A stretch of DNA of 64,000 nt from SAR202 cluster bacterium AD-804-J14_MRT_500m (GTDB taxonomy: Bacteria; Chloroflexota; Dehalococcoidia; UBA3495; GCA-2712585): the NCBI GenBank assembly GCA_009391275.1, contig VEXF01000004.1:1-64000 (forward strand), in the 5' to 3' direction. Positions 61,680-64,000 of this stretch are shown here, piece after piece. The number at the start of each line of letters is the position of its first letter. Positions within the stretch are counted from its first letter, which is position 1. The position numbers and the translations under genes were made by a program. The notes under the pieces are model-generated. The model saw only the letters and a list, made by a program, of their open reading frames with translations. It was not told the DNA's origin and did not search any database.

Positions 61680-63365
61680 CTACCCCGTTACCGCCCCTTG
61701 TGATGCTGAAGATACCAACTTAGCATATTTAGCCAGTGCTCCAGTCGTATAAGCACTCGGTCGAGGTTGCCATTTAGTCGCGCGACGATCCATTTCTCCC
61801 ACCGGCAGTTCAACTGTCAAACTTCGATTTACACAATCTACTGTCACCACGTCTCCCTCTTCCAACAAGGCAATCGGCCCTCCTACTGCAGCCTCAGGGG
61901 CTACGTGTCCAACCATAAGCCCATGGGTAGCGCCAGAAAACCGTCCATCGGTCATTAGTGCCACACTTTCTCCTAATCCTTGCCCTATCAAGGCCCCCGT
62001 CACAGTCAACATCTCACGCATTCCCGGTCCACCTTTAGGTCCTTCATACCTTATTACGACGATGTCTCCAGATTTGATATCTTGGGCTTGTATAGCAGAA
62101 AATGCGTCTTCTTCGCAGTCAAATACTCTCGCCGGACCCTTTTGATATAAATGCTGCTTGCCCGCCACCTTAACAACACATCCCTCCGGGGAAAGATTCC
62201 CTTTTAGGATAGCCAGTCCCCCAGTAGCACCAATAGGCTTTTCTACAGTAGATACTATATTCTGCTGTAAATCTGTTTGCACATATTCCAAATTGGCACG
62301 GACGGTTTTACCAGTGACAGTCATGACGTCCCCATGCAGTAAGCCTGCATCAAGCAACAGTTTCATTACAAATGGAACCCCACCTACTCTGTCCAAATCT
62401 GCCATCAAGTACTGACCGCCTGGTTTCATATCCGCTATATAGGGAGTCCTGTTGCTCACGATGTCAAACTCCTCGATAGTGAACGGCACCTCCGCTTCTC
62501 TGGCTATAGCAAGAAAGTGAAGCACAGCGTTAGTTGACCCTCCCATTGCCGCTACCACTGCAATAGCATTTTCAATTGACTCCTTAGTGATGATATCCCT
62601 AGGACGAATTCCCCGCTCCATTAACTCCAATACCTGCTGTCCTGCCATATGAGCCATTTGGCGTTTGCGCCCGTCTACCGCTGGGATAGATGCATCCCCT
62701 GGTAGAGACATACCCAAGGCTTCTATAGATGAAGACATAGTGTTGGCAGTAAACATCCCGGCACAGGATCCGGCGCCTGGGCATGCCGCGCATTCCACAT
62801 CTCTCAACTCTTGAGAGGAGATACTACCTTTGCTAAAGGCGCCTACGGCCTCAAACACATCTTGTATGCTTAAGTCACGTCCTTGGTATTTCCCAGGGAG
62901 GATCGTGCCACCATATACAAATACAGCCGGGATGTTCAATCGCGCAATCGCCATTAATGTGCCTGGCAAGTTCTTATCACATCCAGCAACTGTCACTAAC
63001 CCATCAAACCCTTCAGCAAATGCAACTAGTTCTATAGAATCTGCAATGACTTCCCGACTGACCAAAGAAGCTTTCATCCCCTGAGTTCCCATAGATACGG
63101 CATCACTCACAGTCATAGTTCCAAATTCAAAAGGAGTACCAGATGCAGATCGGACACCCTGCATGACTGCCTGGCATATTGATGAAAGATGGACATTACA
63201 TGGTGTTACATCACTTCCAAGGTTCGGTACACCAACAAATGGTTGTTCCAGTTCTCTATCATTCAACCCGACGGCTCGAAGCATTGCACGAGCTGGTGCG
63301 CGATCCGCTCCGTCCATAATGACGCTGCTATGAGATCTCATCCGAGAAGTGGCATTGATGGTCAT
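61680..63365 (-). CDS. ilvD: Dihydroxy-acid dehydratase
   Basis: Fe-S dehydratase of valine, isoleucine and pantothenate synthesis. Cluster Cys in [10 protein letters not shown] and the motif [19 protein letters not shown]-terminal [19 protein letters not shown] holds the catalytic Ser region. Length 561 is standard. ATG 63365 is preceded by AGGAGA. The signatures strongly favour IlvD over Edd, although sugar-acid dehydratases share the fold. Confidence 0.96.
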   Translation of the reverse strand: MTINATSRMRSHSSVIMDGADRAPARAMLRAVGLNDRELEQPFVGVPNLGSDVTPCNVHLSSICQAVMQGVRSASGTPFEFGTMTVSDAVSMGTQGMKASLVSREVIADSIELVAFAEGFDGLVTVAGCDKNLPGTLMAIARLNIPAVFVYGGTILPGKYQGRDLSIQDVFEAVGAFSKGSISSQELRDVECAACPGAGSCAGMFTANTMSSSIEALGMSLPGDASIPAVDGRKRQMAHMAGQQVLELMERGIRPRDIITKESIENAIAVVAAMGGSTNAVLHFLAIAREAEVPFTIEEFDIVSNRTPYIADMKPGGQYLMADLDRVGGVPFVMKLLLDAGLLHGDVMTVTGKTVRANLEYVQTDLQQNIVSTVEKPIGATGGLAILKGNLSPEGCVVKVAGKQHLYQKGPARVFDCEEDAFSAIQAQDIKSGDIVVIRYEGPKGGPGMREMLTVTGALIGQGLGESVALMTDGRFSGATHGLMVGHVAPEAAVGGPIALLEEGDVVTVDCVNRSLTVELPVGEMDRRATKWQPRPSAYTTGALAKYAKLVSSASQGAVTG

Positions 63366-63398
63366 CCAATTCTCCTATCATCAGTAGTAATACGACAC

Positions 63399-63441
63399 AT
63401 TATAAGTTTATCCGGCAGGGCGGTAAAACAGAACTTATAAT
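63399..63441. promoter_or_regulatory. ilvD promoter with 10-base inverted repeat
   Basis: Minus strand: -35 TTTACC (63422-63427), 17-base spacer, -10 TATAAT (63399-63404). The -10 lies in the arm ATTATAAGTT (63399-63408), whose exact complement AACTTATAAT is at 63432-63441. The second arm also carries TATAAT on the plus strand. This could be a regulator site or a pair of divergent promoters. Confidence 0.5.
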
Positions 63442-63478
63442 CGTAGAACTAAATCCGTGGATATCCAGACTACAACAT

Positions 63479-63508
63479 TTGGAACAAGAAACGAGGTTAG
63501 TCTATAAT
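63479..63508 (+). promoter_or_regulatory. Promoter of the terminal dehydrogenase gene
   Basis: -35 TTGGAA (63479-63484), 18-base spacer, perfect -10 TATAAT (63503-63508), 28 bases before the ATG. Confidence 0.55.
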
Positions 63509-63536
63509 CTCGTCATTCTTCAATACAGGTGAAGCC

Positions 63537-64000
63537 ATGCCCAAGCCCAAGGTATTTGTGGCGCGACAAGTGTTCCAAGAAGCATTAGACATGATTTCTG
63601 TTGAAGCAGACATGGAAGTATGGACAGACGAAATGCCACCCCCCAGAGAAGTATTGTTAGAGAAAGTATCAGATGTCGATGGCCTATTGTCTCTTTTAAC
63701 AGACAAAATAGACGGCGAGTTGATGGATGCAGCTCCCAATCTGAGAGCCATAAGTCAGATTGCAGTTGGATATGAGAATATAGATATAGCTGAAGCTACC
63801 TCGCGAGGAATACCGGTAGGTTACACGCCAGGTGTTTTAACCGGGACCACCGCCGACATGGCTTTTGCCCTTCTAATGGCAGCTGCCAGAAAATTGGTTC
63901 CGGGGGCTGATGCCGTCAGATCGGGGAAATGGCGAACTTGGCACCCCCTACACTTCTTAGGTCACGATATCTTTGGCTCTACCCTGGGAATCCTGGGCAT
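63537..64000 (+). CDS. 2-hydroxyacid dehydrogenase, 5' part (cut by window end)
   Basis: N-terminal 154 codons of a D-isomer-specific dehydrogenase of the glyoxylate/hydroxypyruvate reductase or phosphoglycerate dehydrogenase type. Visible: PKVFVARQVFQEALDMI at the start, then LRAISQIAVGYENIDI, GIPVGYTPGVLTGTTADMAF and the beginning of the Rossmann motif GSTLGILG at the edge. ATG 63537 is 28 bases after a good promoter. The more exact substrate cannot be judged without the rest. Confidence 0.93.
   Translation, partial: MPKPKVFVARQVFQEALDMISVEADMEVWTDEMPPPREVLLEKVSDVDGLLSLLTDKIDGELMDAAPNLRAISQIAVGYENIDIAEATSRGIPVGYTPGVLTGTTADMAFALLMAAARKLVPGADAVRSGKWRTWHPLHFLGHDIFGSTLGILG

Overview
The window reads as a chromosomal segment of a free-living, probably aerobic bacterium. 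The best guess is a Chloroflexota lineage of the SAR202/Dehalococcoidia type. That guess is inference from gene content: a hopanoid operon, a succinate dehydrogenase with a CCG-domain subunit and no membrane anchors, CaiB/BaiF and CoA-transferase genes, split transketolase and an ETF:quinone-type membrane Fe-S protein. No rRNA, tRNA, phage, insertion sequence or CRISPR array was seen. Genes are tightly packed, often overlapping by 4-40 bases, and many use TTG or GTG starts; one (hpnD) appears to use CTG.

Layout. 1-2.9 kb: 3' part of leuS, a gap with possible gene remnants, and an MFS transporter without a normal start codon. 2.9-6.9 kb (minus): sdhA-sdhB-CCG subunit-EVE protein behind a good promoter with a palindrome at the expected +1. 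7.3-9.8 kb: ybeY, dnaX, ybaB. 9.9-11.7 kb (minus): two-subunit transketolase. 11.9-14.8 kb: amidohydrolase, Mug-type DNA glycosylase, ThpR, and a decayed alkA pseudogene. 14.8-18.9 kb: ffh (minus) and sbcC (plus). 18.9-21.9 kb (minus): three CoA-transferase genes arranged A, B-A fusion, B. 22.0-24.0 kb (minus): groES-groEL under a CIRCE element, with a strong terminator hairpin after groEL. 24.1-28.1 kb: two crotonases, an acyl-CoA synthetase and a P-loop kinase. 28.0-30.1 kb (minus): a membrane Fe-S oxidoreductase likely to take electrons from acyl-CoA oxidation.

30.3-44.4 kb is the centrepiece: fourteen plus-strand genes apparently in one operon behind a near-consensus promoter. They encode a polyprenyl synthase, HpnH, HpnG, HpnA, squalene-hopene cyclase, a YjbQ protein, HpnC, HpnD and HpnE. 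These run by overlapping genes into a 2-hydroxyacid dehydrogenase, FGGY kinase, class II aldolase, an unrecognised small protein and a second NAD-dependent epimerase. The first part makes FPP, squalene, hopene and then adenosyl/ribosyl-hopane. The tail could be a sugar module for a hopanoid side chain or an unrelated catabolic set; the sequence cannot decide.

44.4-50.1 kb: sufBCDSU Fe-S assembly operon with an unusually structured leader. 50.2-57.2 kb: orphan solute-binding lipoprotein, TatD nuclease, membrane-anchored metallopeptidase, JAMM peptidase and a large VWA protein. 57.5-59.3 kb: xdhC and a MocA-like gene (molybdenum hydroxylase maturation). 59.5-64.0 kb: CaiB/BaiF CoA-transferase, an SDR lacking the usual YxxxK site, ilvD (minus), and the 5' part of a 2-hydroxyacid dehydrogenase cut by the window end.
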